Shown here: one piece after another, positions 21,449-33,835 of the stretch | Layout: each line of letters begins with the position of its first letter | Position numbering within the stretch: position 1 is the first letter of the stretch | From: Excoecaria cochinchinensis | Taxonomy: Eukaryota > Streptophyta > Magnoliopsida > Malpighiales > Euphorbiaceae | Direction of reading: 5' to 3' | Length of the DNA stretch: 64,000 bases | Assembly (NCBI GenBank): GCA_947683425.1 | Contig: CANTUQ010000043.1 | Span: 5,961,501 to 6,025,500 of the forward strand | Translations under genes and position numbers: made by a program | Notes under the pieces: model-generated | What the model saw: the letters and a program-made list of their open reading frames with translations, nothing else | Database searches by the model: none | Told to the model about the DNA's origin: nothing

Positions 21449-22156
21449 ATCAATCCAAACATCAATCCAAACATCAATTCAAACATCAATCCAAGCATCA
21501 ACCAAAGACCTCTCAGGGGGCAATCAACCAAAGACCTCTTAGGGGGCAATCAACCAAAGAGCTCATAGAAGGCACCACTACCACTTCAAATCTCAGAAGG
21601 GTTAGCATGATGGCGGCATTACCATTCCTCGGAAGGTAAGCACGACCACGGCATTACCACTTCAAATCTCAGAAGGGTTAGCATGATGGCAGCACTACCA
21701 TTTCTTGGAAGGTTAGCATGACCACAACACTACCACTTTAGAAGGGTTAGCACGATGACGGCACTACTATTCCTCGTAAGGTTAGCACGACCACAGCACT
21801 ACCACTTTAGAAGGGTTAGCACGATGACGGCACTACCATTTCAAGGAGGGTTAGCACAATCACGGCATTACCACTTCAAATCTCAGAAGGGTTAGCATGA
21901 TGGTGGCACTACCATTCCTTGGAAGGTTAGCACGACCATGGTATTACCACTTCAAATCTCAAAAGTGTTAGCATGATGGCGGCACTACCATTCCTCGAAA
22001 GGTTAGCACGACCACAACACTACCACTTCAGAAGGGTTAGCACGATGACGGCACTACCATTCCACGGAAGGTTAGCACGATCACGGCATTACCACTTCAA
22101 ATCTCAGAAGGGTTAGAACCATCATAGCACTACTGCTTCAAATCTCAGAAGGGTTA
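21449..22156 (+). repeat. Tandem-repeat 3' UTR of Tat-B, left part
   Basis: Three successive arrays. First, about five copies of a 12-13-bp unit (ACATCAATCCAA). Next, three copies of a roughly 24-27-bp unit (CAACCAAAGACCTCT plus a G run). Last, from about 21590, alternating half-units that begin GGTTAGCA and carry GGCATTACCA, forming 68-76-bp doubles. Tat-C inserted in the last array at GGTTA; the array resumes at 38327. Tat elements are known to hold such repeats upstream of the 3' LTR, and some became satellites. Confidence 0.85.
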
Positions 22157-24855
22157 TGTGACGCGTGCCGAACCTAGCAAAGGCTCTCTTTGAACCCGCT
22201 TTTAGGATTTGAGGGATTAGTTCGCGTATTTTGATCTTGGGCATCGCAAGACATTTTGGACACCTCCCTTCCAATAGAACATTGGAAAGGATCATCTAGT
22301 CCCACAACGCCTTTATGCACCTTTTGAGGTATTTTGGAGTCGCCACCCAATTTACAAGAAATTGGGAAATGTCTCTAACGTCTATTAGTCTAAACCAGAG
22401 AAGGTGTTCAGAACTTCACTCTTATTAATGACTTAAGTTTTATAAATGAGTTTTTAAGAAATCCAAATTCCATCTATCATCTCACATGGTAATTTAATAA
22501 ATTAAAGTGGATTCATTCACATAGGAAAAGCGATAAATAAAATAGTAAATAAATAAATTAAAAAATAAAATAAACCGAATGGGACAGAATAATCCCCCAA
22601 AATGAATAAAAGAAAATGGGACAGAAAAATCCACCAAATAAGAAAATATAAATAAATAAAATTGGCTTAAAATAAACGAGTAAATAAACACATAAAGAAA
22701 ATTAAAATACAACATACATAAATCGAGTTATTCATTAAATTTTAGGAACATTGGTTCCTTTTTATTTATTAGAAAATTGGAGAAATATTTTTTTTGAGCA
22801 TTGATTGAGAAAGCCGGGATGAGTGATCTCATTTTAAGAAATTTTAGTTCTCCATTTGTTAGTGACGTTTTATTGGCTAAAATAAGACAATGGTCCCTTT
22901 TTTTATTAACTTAAAAAGTCCCAATTTATTATGTATAAAAGCGTGATTTTCTATAGCGCGGATAATTAAAAATATATTTTTACATACAACACATAGAAAT
23001 AATATAATAAAAATAACACAACTATTAAAATGCAAACCCTTAAATTGGATGGTCTCTAATTCCCTGGCTCTCCAACCCATGCGTGAATATGACTCGCGAA
23101 GACAAACAATTTTGAGACAATAAAAGATAAAAATGAAATAAAATGTTAGTAAAGGAAATTAAATAATTAATATGAACAAATAAATTAATTGAATAAATTA
23201 ACTTATTAAAATAATTAATAAATTAAAAAAATAATAATTAATTAGACTAATCAAATAAGTAAAAACAATTAAACATAAAACAGATATATTATAAAGAGAT
23301 AGAAAATAAATGAATGGAACAAAAGCAACGCACGGGAAATAAGGGAAAATGAAGAAAACGGAAGAGAGAAGAAAACACAGCTGTGTTTTCTTACGAAACA
23401 TAGTTGTGTTTTTTCAGCGGAGCAACGGGCAGAAAATGAAGTGAAATAAGGGAACGAGACAACATGAAAAACACAGCTGTGTTTTTCAACCAAAGCATAA
23501 ACACAACTCTGTTTCTTTCGAAACACAACTGTGTTTTTGCTCTGTCACTCAAAACAGCTTCGTTCCAACGGAAAAACACCGGTTATGATTTCAAAACACT
23601 ACAACCAACAAGAGCAAATTCAATGGCATGCAATAACAAGGATAAAATAGATTAAATTAAGTGATTAAAAACACAAACAAGCATATGAATAAAAACCAGT
23701 AAAACGAGAAGATTAAATAAACTAAAAGGAAAGATCGAAAGACAGCCAGCACACAAACAGAGGAGGAGCAGTGGACCAGTGCATGACTTGTGCACTCATG
23801 CATGAGTCGTGCAAGAGGTGCACGACTAGTGCATGGGGTGCACGAGTCGTGCACACTCTTCACGACTCGGACAGAGAGAAGATAGGGGAGCTAAGCAAGG
23901 GAAACAAGGGCAAACATAGGGAGAAAAACCAATTAATAAATATGACAAAAAGATCAGATCATGCAAAAAATGAGAATTAACGTGATAACATGTTCATAAT
24001 GACAATGAGCATATGATTAACGGGTTAATAAAATCAAGCAAATAATATATACAATATATACAGTATGTACAATATATATAGTGAATAAAAACTTACTGGT
24101 TCAACAAAAACGAAGAAGAAGGATTAAACAAAAAGAAAGAAAAAGAAGAGAAGAGAAAGAAAATAAAAGCGAGGTGATTAGTGAGTATTTACCCTCAGAT
24201 TTTGATCCTTAATCTGCAAATGAAGAAGCTTTGATTTTCCTCTTTAGTTTTCTTTGAAAATGCAATTAAAACAGAGACTCCAAAACTCCAATGGAAATAC
24301 GTTTAAAAAAAATCGAACCAAAATGATGGATTTTCAACGTTAAAAACTCCTTTTTTTTCTCAAGATAATCTCATAATGACTCCTTCTGATGTTCTTCCTC
24401 TCTCTTTAAGTTTTCTCTCCGTGATTTTTTTTTCAGTTCCAGCTCCCCCAATAATTCTCTCTCATAATCTTCTCCTCCTTTCTCTCTAGCTTTCACTTCT
24501 CTTTAAATGATATTTGACAGGATTAGTTCATTTTCTTACCAAATTCAAACATAAACTCTCCTTTTTCAAACCAAATCCCCTGAAATCATGGAGAAGAGAC
24601 ACTAAAGGAGAGGAGCACACATGAGGCCACCTCTCAGTAGAAGGATGGGTCTTAAGCAGTGAGGCTACCTCTCACCCAAGGGAGATGGGCCTTACTGCAC
24701 AGGGCCCCCAAAACACACAATTGTTTTTAAATAAAAAATGAAAAAATATTTTTTTCGAGGAACCATCACTTCCATTTGTCTGTTGCCGATAATCAAGCAT
24801 CATTTTCATCATCGGGTAACTTCGGTCTGGATTACCTCAGGACCCGGTGTCTACA
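22157..24855 (-). mobile_element. 3' LTR of Tat-C
   Basis: The 2699-bp LTR has a right end that reverses to TGTAGACACCGGGTCC, and its left end reverses to CACGCGTCACA with no primer site beyond it, which marks it as the 3' copy. It has palindromic words CACAGCTGTG (about 23378, 23473 with variants) and TGCACGA.TCGTGCA (23770-23875). GGAGTCGCCA at 22336-22345 copies the primer site start. Near 22700 it has about 90 bases that the 5' LTR lacks. Confidence 0.9.
23770..23875. repeat. TGCACGA/TCGTGCA inverted-repeat cluster, 3' LTR of Tat-C
   Basis: Five to six overlapping half-sites (GTGCACGACTAGTGCA, GCACGAGTCGTGCA and variants) in 100 bases. The same cluster with point differences is in the 5' LTR at 37257-37350. 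Confidence 0.75.
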
Positions 24856-25210
24856 GTTGCCCCTAGTTTTGGGGAACATAGTGCCTGGGTGCCTAGGTGA
24901 GCCAAAACTCAAAGAAAAGAGAAAAGACACGTACCTGAGGCAGCTGTCCTTCTCGAACTGGGTGATGCACCGAGTCTGTTACAAACTTACAAAACGTGAG
25001 GTTGCTCTTCTGAGAGGGGTTTGTTCTTCTGAATTGCACCGAGCCGAGGCTTACAAATTACGATGTTGCTCTTCTGAGCTGCGTTTGTTCTTCTAAACTG
25101 CATCGAGCCGAGGCTTATAAAGTGCGATGTTGCTCTTCTGAGCGGGGTGTTCTTCTGAACTGCTCTTCTGAGCAAGATATTTCCTGTAAAATTACATGCT
25201 CAGGAGTATA
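24856..25210 (-). repeat. Tandem-repeat 3' UTR of Tat-C
   Basis: About three units of 60-65 bp between 25000 and 25190, each with 'gttgctcttctgag' and 'gttcttctgaa.tgca.cgagccgaggctta'. They lie just inside the 3' LTR, as in Tat-B, but with unrelated sequence. No clear polypurine tract is visible next to the LTR. Confidence 0.7.
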
Positions 25211-25602
25211 TGTAACACCCCGCCATCCCCGTTGGAAGGATACCGGAGTGCCACGCGGGCAAACACATATAAACATATACATTTACACATGTATAAATAA
25301 ATAAAAGAAAACCAAATGAGATTTAAAGAAACTTTTAATCATTTAATCAGAAAATTCCTGTAACATATATATATCAAGTCCTTATACATATATCATATTT
25401 ATATCGCTTTTACAAAAAGGGCTCGTAAGCAAATACATATACAAAAAAAATATACTTGTTTCTTTACAAAAGATTCATTTTGCTATACACAAGCCATGTA
25501 CAAAAATAATTACAGCGGAAGACTTCAAAATATAACAACTTCATCCAAACAAACTCCTAGTGGCCGACCTGCAGATATCCGACTCTGAACTGCACTCGCC
25601 AC

Positions 25603-25642
25603 CTGCACGGGAAAAGAGCCCGTGCTAAGCGATAACGCTTAG
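25603..25642 (-). promoter_or_regulatory. S2 double hairpin with acceptor-like CAG
   Basis: CTAAGCG-TTAT-CGCTTAG (25642-25625) then CACGGG..CCCGTG ending CAG/GTGGC, identical in layout to S1. Confidence 0.6.
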
Positions 25643-26464
25643 TGGGGAGGAACAAAACAAAATAACAACATACAATATAGTATCTCATCACCTTTAAAAT
25701 ATATACAATACAAGTAATTAACAATACAAACATACTTTTCTACATTACACCGATATAGGATATACAAGAATTCATGTGCAAAATATACCTTTAATCATGT
25801 CAATAAACATCTCAACATATACATCACATATAAACATGTAGCCTGATTAGTCTGGTATAAACCTAAGAAGTGGATACGGTCATTTGGATACTGATAGAAC
25901 ACAGTATCCCAAGCATATAGAGACATGAGTCTCAAACATGTATTTTCATATAGAGACCGAGGTCTCGCTTTATTTCCATATAGACCAAACATGGTCGAAC
26001 AAGGATCCAAATGGACCCGCATATATCATTTTATCATATAGCAGCTGCACACACACTCTGACCTAAGTAAGCGCTTACTTATCCACTACTATGACTTATA
26101 CAGGCTTAAATGACACAACTCAATAATTCATATATCAAATCATGAGAATTTCATTAAATACTAGCTTATAAATCATGTATACTCGTATAATAATCAAATT
26201 CAGAAACATTTAAACATATAACTATTAACTACAGGAGGTAATAAGAACAAATAGCTCATATTGAAAAAAAATCCCTGTTAAATAAACTATAAACATGTAA
26301 ATCATGTATATTAATTATTAATCATGTATACAAAACCCAATATTATGCAATTATTAAAAATACAATCAAATTTTAAAACTAATTAATCGTCATGTAATGT
26401 AAAACCCTTGAAATCAGAAGTTAAAAATCATGCTTTTAGAAAACAGGCAACTGAAGGAAGGCTG

Positions 26465-26782
26465 GTCACGTCGTGACCTCTAGTCACGCCGTGACTCCAG
26501 CTTCACGCGAGCGCCAGGCAGAGGAGCACAGCAAGGCAAGGCAAGGCAAAGCAAGGCAAGGCAAGGCAAGGCAGTCACGGCGTGACCACCAGTCACGTCG
26601 CGTGACGCCTGTGAGAGGAGAGGGAGAAGTCGCGCAGGAAAGGCGAAAGTCACGGCGTGATGCCGCTTCACGCCACGTGACCTTCAGCAAAGAAGGAGTC
26701 ACGGCGTGAAGCTGCTTCGCGCCTCGTGACCTTCAACCGAGAAGGGGGTCACGGCGTGACCACCAGTCACGTCTCGTGACCT
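26465..26782. repeat. GC-rich inverted-repeat block of S2
   Basis: Built from GTCACGGCGTGA-like words, with spacer phrases close to those of S1 but a different number of units. It includes a pentamer microsatellite at 26531-26573. Confidence 0.75.
26531..26573. repeat. GCAAG pentamer microsatellite
   Basis: Eight to nine GCAAG units with one GCAAA. S1 has only 'agcaaggcagtc' at the matching place (8376), so this is a recent local expansion. Confidence 0.85.
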
Positions 26783-27212
26783 TCTTCTCACACTTCTGCT
26801 TCTCTTCTCAAACTTCATCATCTTCTCAAAACCAAATCCCAGAAAAAACGTAGAAAACCCAGAAAATTCCAGAAAACAGAGTACTTCCTAATTTCAAAAC
26901 CCCAGCTTTCCCAAAACCATTTTTCATGTATTAATCATTCAAACACATACCCTCAAGACTCAAGAACTCATTTCCTGTAATTATAATATAACTATGTATT
27001 TTAAGTGTGAAAACAGAGACAAAACCAGAAGGTCAATATTCCATAATTCCTCATTCAAACTAATGCTTAATCAATTCATTTACCAACTCATGTTATTCCT
27101 CTCCACCTAAATCATGTAAACACAGTACATTTCTCATGCATTTAGGTAAACAAATACACATACTAACATTCACATTAGAACAGTAACTAGGATCCAAAAC
27201 GAGAAAAACAGA

Positions 27213-28114
27213 CATCTACCAGTACATCTACGTGAGGTAGTGGAAAGTCATCCTTCGGACATGCTTTATTTAAGTCCCGATAATCCACACACACGCGGAC
27301 CTTTCCATCCTTCTTAGCCACAGGAACTACATTAGCTAACCAAGTCGGGTATTAAACTTCCACTAGAAACTTAGCCTCAATCTGCCTATAGATCTCTTCT
27401 TTCATCTTTTGTGCCCATTCTGGCCTAAGTCTTCTGAGCTTCTGCTTGACAGGTTTAGACTCCGAGTAAGTTGGAATAGCATGTTCGGTGACCTCTCGAT
27501 CTATTCCCGGCATGTCCTCATAAGTCCAGGCAAAGACCTTTTCATATTTTCTTAAAATTCTCTCAAATTTTATTCTCTCCTCAGGAATTATATCTGATGC
27601 TATCAAAATTTCCTTTGGATTTTCCAAAGTCCCAAGATTAAATGCAGTTGTGCTAGTTGAATTAATATAAAAAATAAATGCATCATGTTTATGATCATGA
27701 GAAATGAAATCATCAGAAAAATCACACAAATAAGCAAAGTTGTTCATTTCATTAATATAATAAAAAATATTAACATTGTCATTATCAAATAGTTCCAGCA
27801 TAAAAAGACTATCTAAATGACTATTATGTTCATCTTCTGTTGATGCTGATGTTGCAGTAGATTGTGCTTTGGCTTCTTGGCTTGATGAAGGCTTTTCAGC
27901 TATCTCTGGTGAAATCCTCAGATCTTCAATCTTTAAATCTGGCTTTACCATCTTCTCTTTCCCTTTCAACCGGGTGGCTAACAGCTTCTCAGTTACAATC
28001 TCCTCGGGCTCATCTCTATCCCAGACATTGCACTATGTCAAAATCTCCTCGTCCCAGAAATCCTCTGCAGACTTGATTACTCTAATATCCCAGTCAAAGA
28101 CATCATTAAAGATC
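27213..28114 (-). pseudogene. Pol start of Tat-C, cut off inside reverse transcriptase
   Basis: An open stretch (27969-27352) covers the linker after protease: acidic, with LFMLELFDN, FAYLC, 'FNLGTLENPKEILIASD', 'YEKVFAWTYEDMPGID', 'PVKQKLRRLRPEW', ending at FLVEV with a stop. The frame continues past the stop with YPTWLANVVPV, 'KKDGKVRVCVDYRDLNKA' and DDFPLPHVDVL, then meets S2 at about 27212. The YVDD catalytic motif, both RNase H domains and integrase are missing. The part 28114-27970 has several stops but still matches the WDEEI region of Tat-D. The copy is inactive. Confidence 0.85.
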
Positions 28115-29217
28115 TCAAACCCTGGTCTTTTCATTCACCCACTGAAGCTCTTCTTCTCCAGTGAAAGCACATACTGAGGACGCGGGAACAAACATTTTTG
28201 AAATATGGGGGATCTTTTCTGACTTCTTCTTCTCATCGCGTTCACCTTTGTATCCCAAACCCTTTCGATCTTTCTGGCCTCCAGTAGTGATAGTAGACTG
28301 TAGCCCTTGCGAATTTTTACCTAGACTAGCTCCTGGAAGAAAGTGCATCTTTTTCATCATATTTACCACCTGAGAGGTAGCCACTGAACCTTGCTCTTCT
28401 CCTATCACAGACACATGAAAGCCACTAAATGGCTGGTTAGAAATCCCCAAAGCAGACACTTGGTTTTCTATCGCCGCCTTAATAGTCACCACCTCTCCGT
28501 CATGTGGTATTTTAATCATCTGGTGTAGGGTAGATGGCACTCCTCCTAATTTATGGAAGCACGGCCTTCCAAGTAGAACTGAGAAATTGGCTGGAATAGG
28601 CAAAATCACAAATTCTGCTTCCGTCTTAATAGGTCCCGTCTCAACCAGAGCTCTAAATGTTCTCGAGGCTTGTCTTCTAGAATTATCATAAGCTGTGATG
28701 GTCAAATCAGACTTGCTAAGCTTACTTTCTTCCAACCCAAAAGCCTGAAGTGCCACTAAAGGGAAGACATTTATAGATGATCCGTCATCCATCATGACAC
28801 AAGTGGTGTGCTTGCGATTAATTTATGCCTTGATGTACAACAGCCGGTTGTGATTGCAGCCCTCAGTTGGTAGGTTAGCATCTGAATAAACCAATCTCTC
28901 TTCTGATCCCCTTTGACAAGATCTAGCAATTCGGATGGCGAAATTGTGGTGGCCAAGGTAGACTCACTCAAAGCCTCAGCCAACCTTTGTCTGTGTGAAG
29001 GAGACTGTCTTAAAAGGTCCCATATGGATGTCTGAGCCATTGTTTTCTTCAACTGCTTTACTATTTGATTCTCTTTTGGCTCTCTTTCTGCTGGTGCTTG
29101 TGCTGGTTCTTGTGACCTCTCCACCTCCGGGACCACTCTAGCACTCCTCGTTATAGCCTTTACTTCTTTCTCTTCTCCATCTGATTCCCATAAGTCTACA
29201 GACTTTTCTTCTTTCTC
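28115..29217 (-). pseudogene. Gag-pol junction and aspartic protease of Tat-C
   Basis: The retroviral-type aspartic protease cuts the polyprotein. An open stretch from 28795 has the active-site loop as MDDGSSINV, the flap-side block LTITAYDNSRRQ, then 'EFVILPIPANFSVLLGRP', the usual ILGRP-like end of the fold, and KLGGVPSTLHQM. A glycine-rich G-patch-like tail follows ('GQKDRKGLGYKGE'). Upstream (29136-28890) lies a linker with 'WDLLRQSPSHRQRLAEAL' and SPSELLDLVKG. A frame change at about 28900-28870 and a stop at 29218-29220 separate the pieces. The DDGSS loop, in place of D(S/T)G, is shared with Tat-D. Confidence 0.82.
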
Positions 29218-30735
29218 CTAATCTTTGTCTTCTTCGCCACTCTCATTGGTGGACCAACAATCTATCGCCCCCACGGACACCCCTTTTTCATCAACCCTAG
29301 GACGAGTGACGGCAACATATTCATTCGCATACAAATCCTGCAAAACATACCATTCGGATAGATTTGACCCAATCATGAAAACGGGTGGTGGCACGGCATT
29401 ATACTTAGACTTTTTCTTACTCTTTCTCCATTCTGGGTTAGTGATCTGTTTACTGTCGATCAGATCTTGAATCTGGTGCCTCAGCGTTACACAATTATCT
29501 GTTAGATGTGCGGTATGCTGGTGATAAGCACAATATTCATTCTCTTTATGCCCCGGTTGTCCTTCGTTCTTAGCTGGCCTAGGTGGTAGGGGCTGCAGCT
29601 TCCCCTCTTTCATCAATCTTTTTAACACCCACGATAAAGGCCGACCCAAATTCGAGAGGTATCTCTGACTCACGCCCGTTGCCGATACCTCAGCTGTCTT
29701 CCCACTTCGATTTCCACTACTGGAGCTCGCTGGCCTAGTTGCCCCCTAATTAACATAACCCCTCTTGGCATAAGCTTCACTATTGGCCTTTCTCAAAAGG
29801 TACTCTCCCTCAGCTTCAATAGCGATGTCTTTCAAGGACTCCCAGTCTCTCAAACCCTTCATCTTCAATCCATCCCTCAGATATATGCTCGCATTTTTTA
29901 TGAACAGTCGTATTTGATCTTGAGTATCTGATTTGCGCTTCATTTTCATAACTCGGTTTCTCCATCGGGTCAGATACTCATGGAAAGACTCACTTGCCTT
30001 TTGCTGCAATAATTCCAGGTCCTTCAGGGTTACTTCCATTCTTATACTACAATCATATTGTTTGAGAAACTCCTCTGTCAGCAAATCCCAATCCTCCTTT
30101 GTCTTTCGATCTAGCCCATGGTACCAATCCACCGCCGGGGCGGTTAAGCTCAGACAAAAATACTCAATCTTTTGTCTCTTAGTTAAAGTAGTACCCTTCA
30201 TCACCAACGATTACTGCTTTATGTGTGCGGTGGGATCAAAAGTGCCATCGAATTTAGAAATATCAGGCATCTTGAAGTTCTGAGGTATTAGATCATCACT
30301 ATCCAGTTCTCGATCCTCGGGATTCATCCCTCTTCCTACCTTCAACATCCTTGTCATAGCTTCAAACTTTTCCTCTATTTTCCTCCACATTGCATCTTCC
30401 AGCTTGGGCGATTTTCCTTTCACTACCGTATGTTCCTCTTGCTCCTCCCATAAGTTAACCACAGATTTAGAGCCTTCCTTCTGCTCAATAGGCGCTAGCG
30501 CTCTTGGCTCAACCGCAGGTGGATCGACTGCAGCCGGGGGATCCTCTCTAGTAACCCCTTGCTCATCTTGCTCTCTAGCTGGAGCAGCAGCCTGTTGCCC
30601 GGCAAGTGGGGCTAAGGTAGTGGCAAGGTTGCCCATTATTGCCCTCATCCTGGCCTCAAACTCTTCCATTCGCTTCCCTACTTCTTCGGGAATCATTGCC
30701 CTAGTCGCATCAGAACCACTTGCTGGATTAGACAT
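29218..30735 (-). pseudogene. Gag of Tat-C, nearly intact
   Basis: The ATG at 30733-30735 (MSNPASGSDATRAMIPEEV) was chosen because it lies just before the coiled region 'VGKRMEEFEARMRAIMG' shared by all copies; the frame stays open further upstream to 30960. After a proline/alanine-rich part come 'FKMPDISKFDGTFDP', WYHGLDRKTKEDW, TEEFLKQYD, YLTRWRNRV and LRDWESLKDIA, then the finger YCAYHQHTAHLTDNC. One frame runs from 30960 to 29218 with two internal stops, TAA at 30211-30213 and TAG at 29746-29748. It is the best preserved Gag here, about 500 codons. Confidence 0.88.
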
Positions 30736-31643
30736 ACTGGTTTCAACTGATGATTCAGAAGACAAGATCTCACTACCCTCTGAAAAGAAATCTAAACTCT
30801 GATCTGACAACCCTAAGAGTGAAACCTTTTTCAACTGATCGTCGGGACCTCTAAACCACCTAAATGAATCTATGATGGCTATAAAACATACCTTTGTTAG
30901 GATGATGTATAACTTGAAGTGCAATGCATGGTCGTGCTGGTGCAGCAGAGACAAACACATGCAAGCAGATAGATCCTTCCAACCTTATTTCTCCCACACA
31001 CGGGGCCGTGCGGTCTCTCTTCTAGGTGGGCTTTATCCAAGGGTTAACAGGGAACCCATTGGACACGTATAATGCACGGTAAAAAGCCGACAACATGATA
31101 ACTCTTGCCTAATATACATACGCATGGGTGTTTGGCCATTATGTATGTAAACAATTCAACAAAATTAAGATAGGCCCACCGGAGCATAAAAGCCTTTGAT
31201 GAAGACCATTTAATTTAATTGATTTTGTTCAATATATGATGGCCTAAATAGCAAGAGCGGTATTATGGTACATTTCACCTAGTGGAAGTATCTATTGCCA
31301 TTACATGGGCTTCGGTCAAAGGTGGTATTATTTTAGGTATACCCAAGCATGGTCCCTGCCAACGGTTCTAGCTCATCACGAGCATAGCGACCAATCGGGT
31401 CTCCATTTGATATACCATTTGATAGTACGAGGCTTGGGCTGGTGATTATCCTGAGCACTTCCCTACAATGAGTGAAAGTAGGGTCGTGTTTTAGGAATGC
31501 ACCGTGGTAGATAGGGGACCAACTAACATATTCTAAGGCTCTAATGTATGTGATGCAATTTCGATTAGAAATGGAATTTTTGATTCTTAATAACTCAATT
31601 ATAATTATAACTTTAAGTCACTTTCGAAGCGAAGTTTCGATCA
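30736..31643 (-). other. Leader of Tat-C
   Basis: Matches the leaders of Tat-B and Tat-D in reverse, including the palindrome zone at 31371-31383 (GCTCATCACGAGC) and 'ggtgcattcctaaaac'. No separate gene is supported. Confidence 0.6.
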
Positions 31644-31661
31644 TCCCCAATGGAGTCGCCT
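31644..31661 (-). promoter_or_regulatory. Primer binding site of Tat-C
   Basis: Reads AGGCGACTCCATTGGGGA on the minus strand. It differs from the Tat-A site at the first base and one inner base, still a clear tRNA-Arg match. One base separates it from the LTR (31663). Confidence 0.82.
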
Positions 31662-32530
31662 CTGTGACGCGTGCCGAACCTAGCAAAGGCCCTCTTTGAA
31701 CCCGCTTTTAGGATTCGAGAGATTGGTTCGCGTCTTTTGATCTTGGGCATCGCGAGACATTTTGGACACCTCCCTTCTAATAGAACATTGGAAAGGATCA
31801 TCTAGTCACACAATGCCTTTGGGCACCTTTTGAGGTATTTTGGAGTTGCGACCCAATTTACAAGAAATTGGGAAAGGTCTCTAACGTCAATTGGTCTAAA
31901 CCAGGGAATGTAACACCCCAAAACGGGCCTAGTCGGAATCGGCAGCTAAGTCAGTTAAGTGAAGGGTATTTTGGTAATTTATGCATGAGTAATATGGATA
32001 ATAAGGATTTAATTGCTAAGAAAATAATTAAATAAGTTTAGTGAATGAATTATCTAGTGGAACATGTGTATGGTATGTAGGAAGTGATTGGATAAGATTG
32101 TGACACTTGGGTTTGTAGGATGATGACAAGTGGCTTATAAGGAATTGTTAGAGTATGCTTGAAGTATATGGAAGTAGGATGTGAGTGGGCTAAGAAATGA
32201 TATGGTGTGAGAGGTGTTTGGTGTATTGAAGATATTTATTCAAGAATTAATTGTGTGTGTTTAGTGTATGGTGCATGTAGGAGTAAGTCAAAGTGGGATT
32301 GAAGATTTTGACAAGTGGACCTTTAGGATGGTGACAGGTGGAATGGTTGGTGTGTGCACTAAATGAGAAAGAGAAATAGGAAAAGAAGAATGGAAAGGGG
32401 CAGATTCACGTTTGGCCCTCCTCTCCTTCCCGTTCTCTCTCTTTTCTTTTCCCTTTCCCATTTCTTGCATTCTTTCTCTTGGTTGTGTATGAGTTGGATC
32501 TATTTTGGAAGAGTTTGGGAGCAAGGTTGA

Positions 32531-32540
32531 AGAGGTAAGT
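32531..32540 (+). promoter_or_regulatory. Putative 5' splice site of S3
   Basis: AGAG/GTAAGT, a full match to the plant donor consensus, 627 bases into the LTR and after a pyrimidine tract. If paired with the CAG at 35482, the intron would be about 2.95 kb and would contain the GC block and the palindromes. Confidence 0.55.
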
Positions 32541-33835
32541 GGTTAGGTTTTGGTTATTGTGTTTTGAACTTCTTTTTCTTCTAGTTTGCTTTCGATTTGA
32601 GTAAGTTAGAGTTTTGGTTTAGTGATTATTGGGTTTGTTTGTGCGAGTTTTGAATGATTTGAAGAGGAGCTAAGGCTTGATTGAGTGGGTTCTTGAAGAT
32701 TGAGGTTTTGAATCACAAATCCAGGTTTGGGAAACTTTATGTTTATATATATGAATTTATATATATACATATATTCATGTATGGTATAAGTTTCTTGATT
32801 GTGTGGTTGTTGATAGATGAGGATGGTAGTGAGTGTTGGTTTAATTGCTCAATTGTGCATGTGAGTAGGTTTTTGGGTGAAACTGGGTTGGAATACATTT
32901 GACCTCTCTTCAGTAATTAGGCTGTATTGTGAGTTTTAGAACTCCAAATCATGTGATTCTGGAACCTTTAGAACCATGATTTTCATTACTTTAAATGTCT
33001 CAGAAATAGCCTTGGACGAATTCTCGCTCTAAGACATCGAAAAATTGATTACAAATGTAGTGTCCCTGTTGTGTCGGGTTGTTTGACCAGTATGGGTTGT
33101 GGAGTGAATATCTGGAGTTGTAGATGTCCAATTTATGTGAAACTTGTTTCATTTGAAAGATAAGACGTAGGAGAACATTTGTTAAGAAGACCACTTTTCC
33201 TAAAAACGATGTTTAGAGGTCGGTTTTCGAGATACTAGTTTATAGTAGAAAGCAGTCCGTTTTGGTAGCTGAGGCGAGCCTCTATCGCGAGCGCGACAAG
33301 GGTCGCGACCTCGCGACAGAAAAATATGTTTTGAGCCTTTTCTTCTTTATTTTTGGGTCTAGGGGTGACTCGGATCAATCCCGTACCTTTTCCATCAATT
33401 ATTATGCATGTTTAGGGTAATTAAATGGCTATATAAGTAATGTCATGGGAAAAACTTAGGAGTATGTTTAAGATTGGTGATTTAACTAGTAATTAATCAT
33501 AGATATAATTCCATGAAGGTTTGTTTATGGATGAGTGCTATCATGTGATAGTCTCATGAGTAACCTTAGAATGACGTACCATATGTACGAATGCAATTAA
33601 TGTGGGTGCGATCGAGTTGATTGACGAATAAGGTTGTTATTATAAATTGTGTATATGGACATTGTTAATGGCATGTTTTATTGAAATTCTTGATACAAAT
33701 GTTGGATTTATATTGTTAATGATGTGTGACTTGCTGGAAATGAGGTAAGAGACCTTTGGATATGTTTCGTGTGTTTGGTAGTGAGTTTGAGGAAGGAAAG
33801 ATCCTGTAGAATTCTGCAGATTTTCGGAATCATGA

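Larger units (their letters stand above)
25211..27212 (-). mobile_element. S2: truncated solo LTR, same type as S1
   Basis: The left end TGTAACACCCC follows GTATA (25206-25210). It aligns with S1 over the double hairpin (25606-25642), the palindrome AAGTAAGCGCTTACTT (26065-26080) and the GC-rich block (26465-26782). At about 27205-27213 the LTR stops and reverse transcriptase of Tat-C starts. The first 400 or so bases of the LTR, its duplication and the rest of pol were therefore removed in one deletion. Confidence 0.85.
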
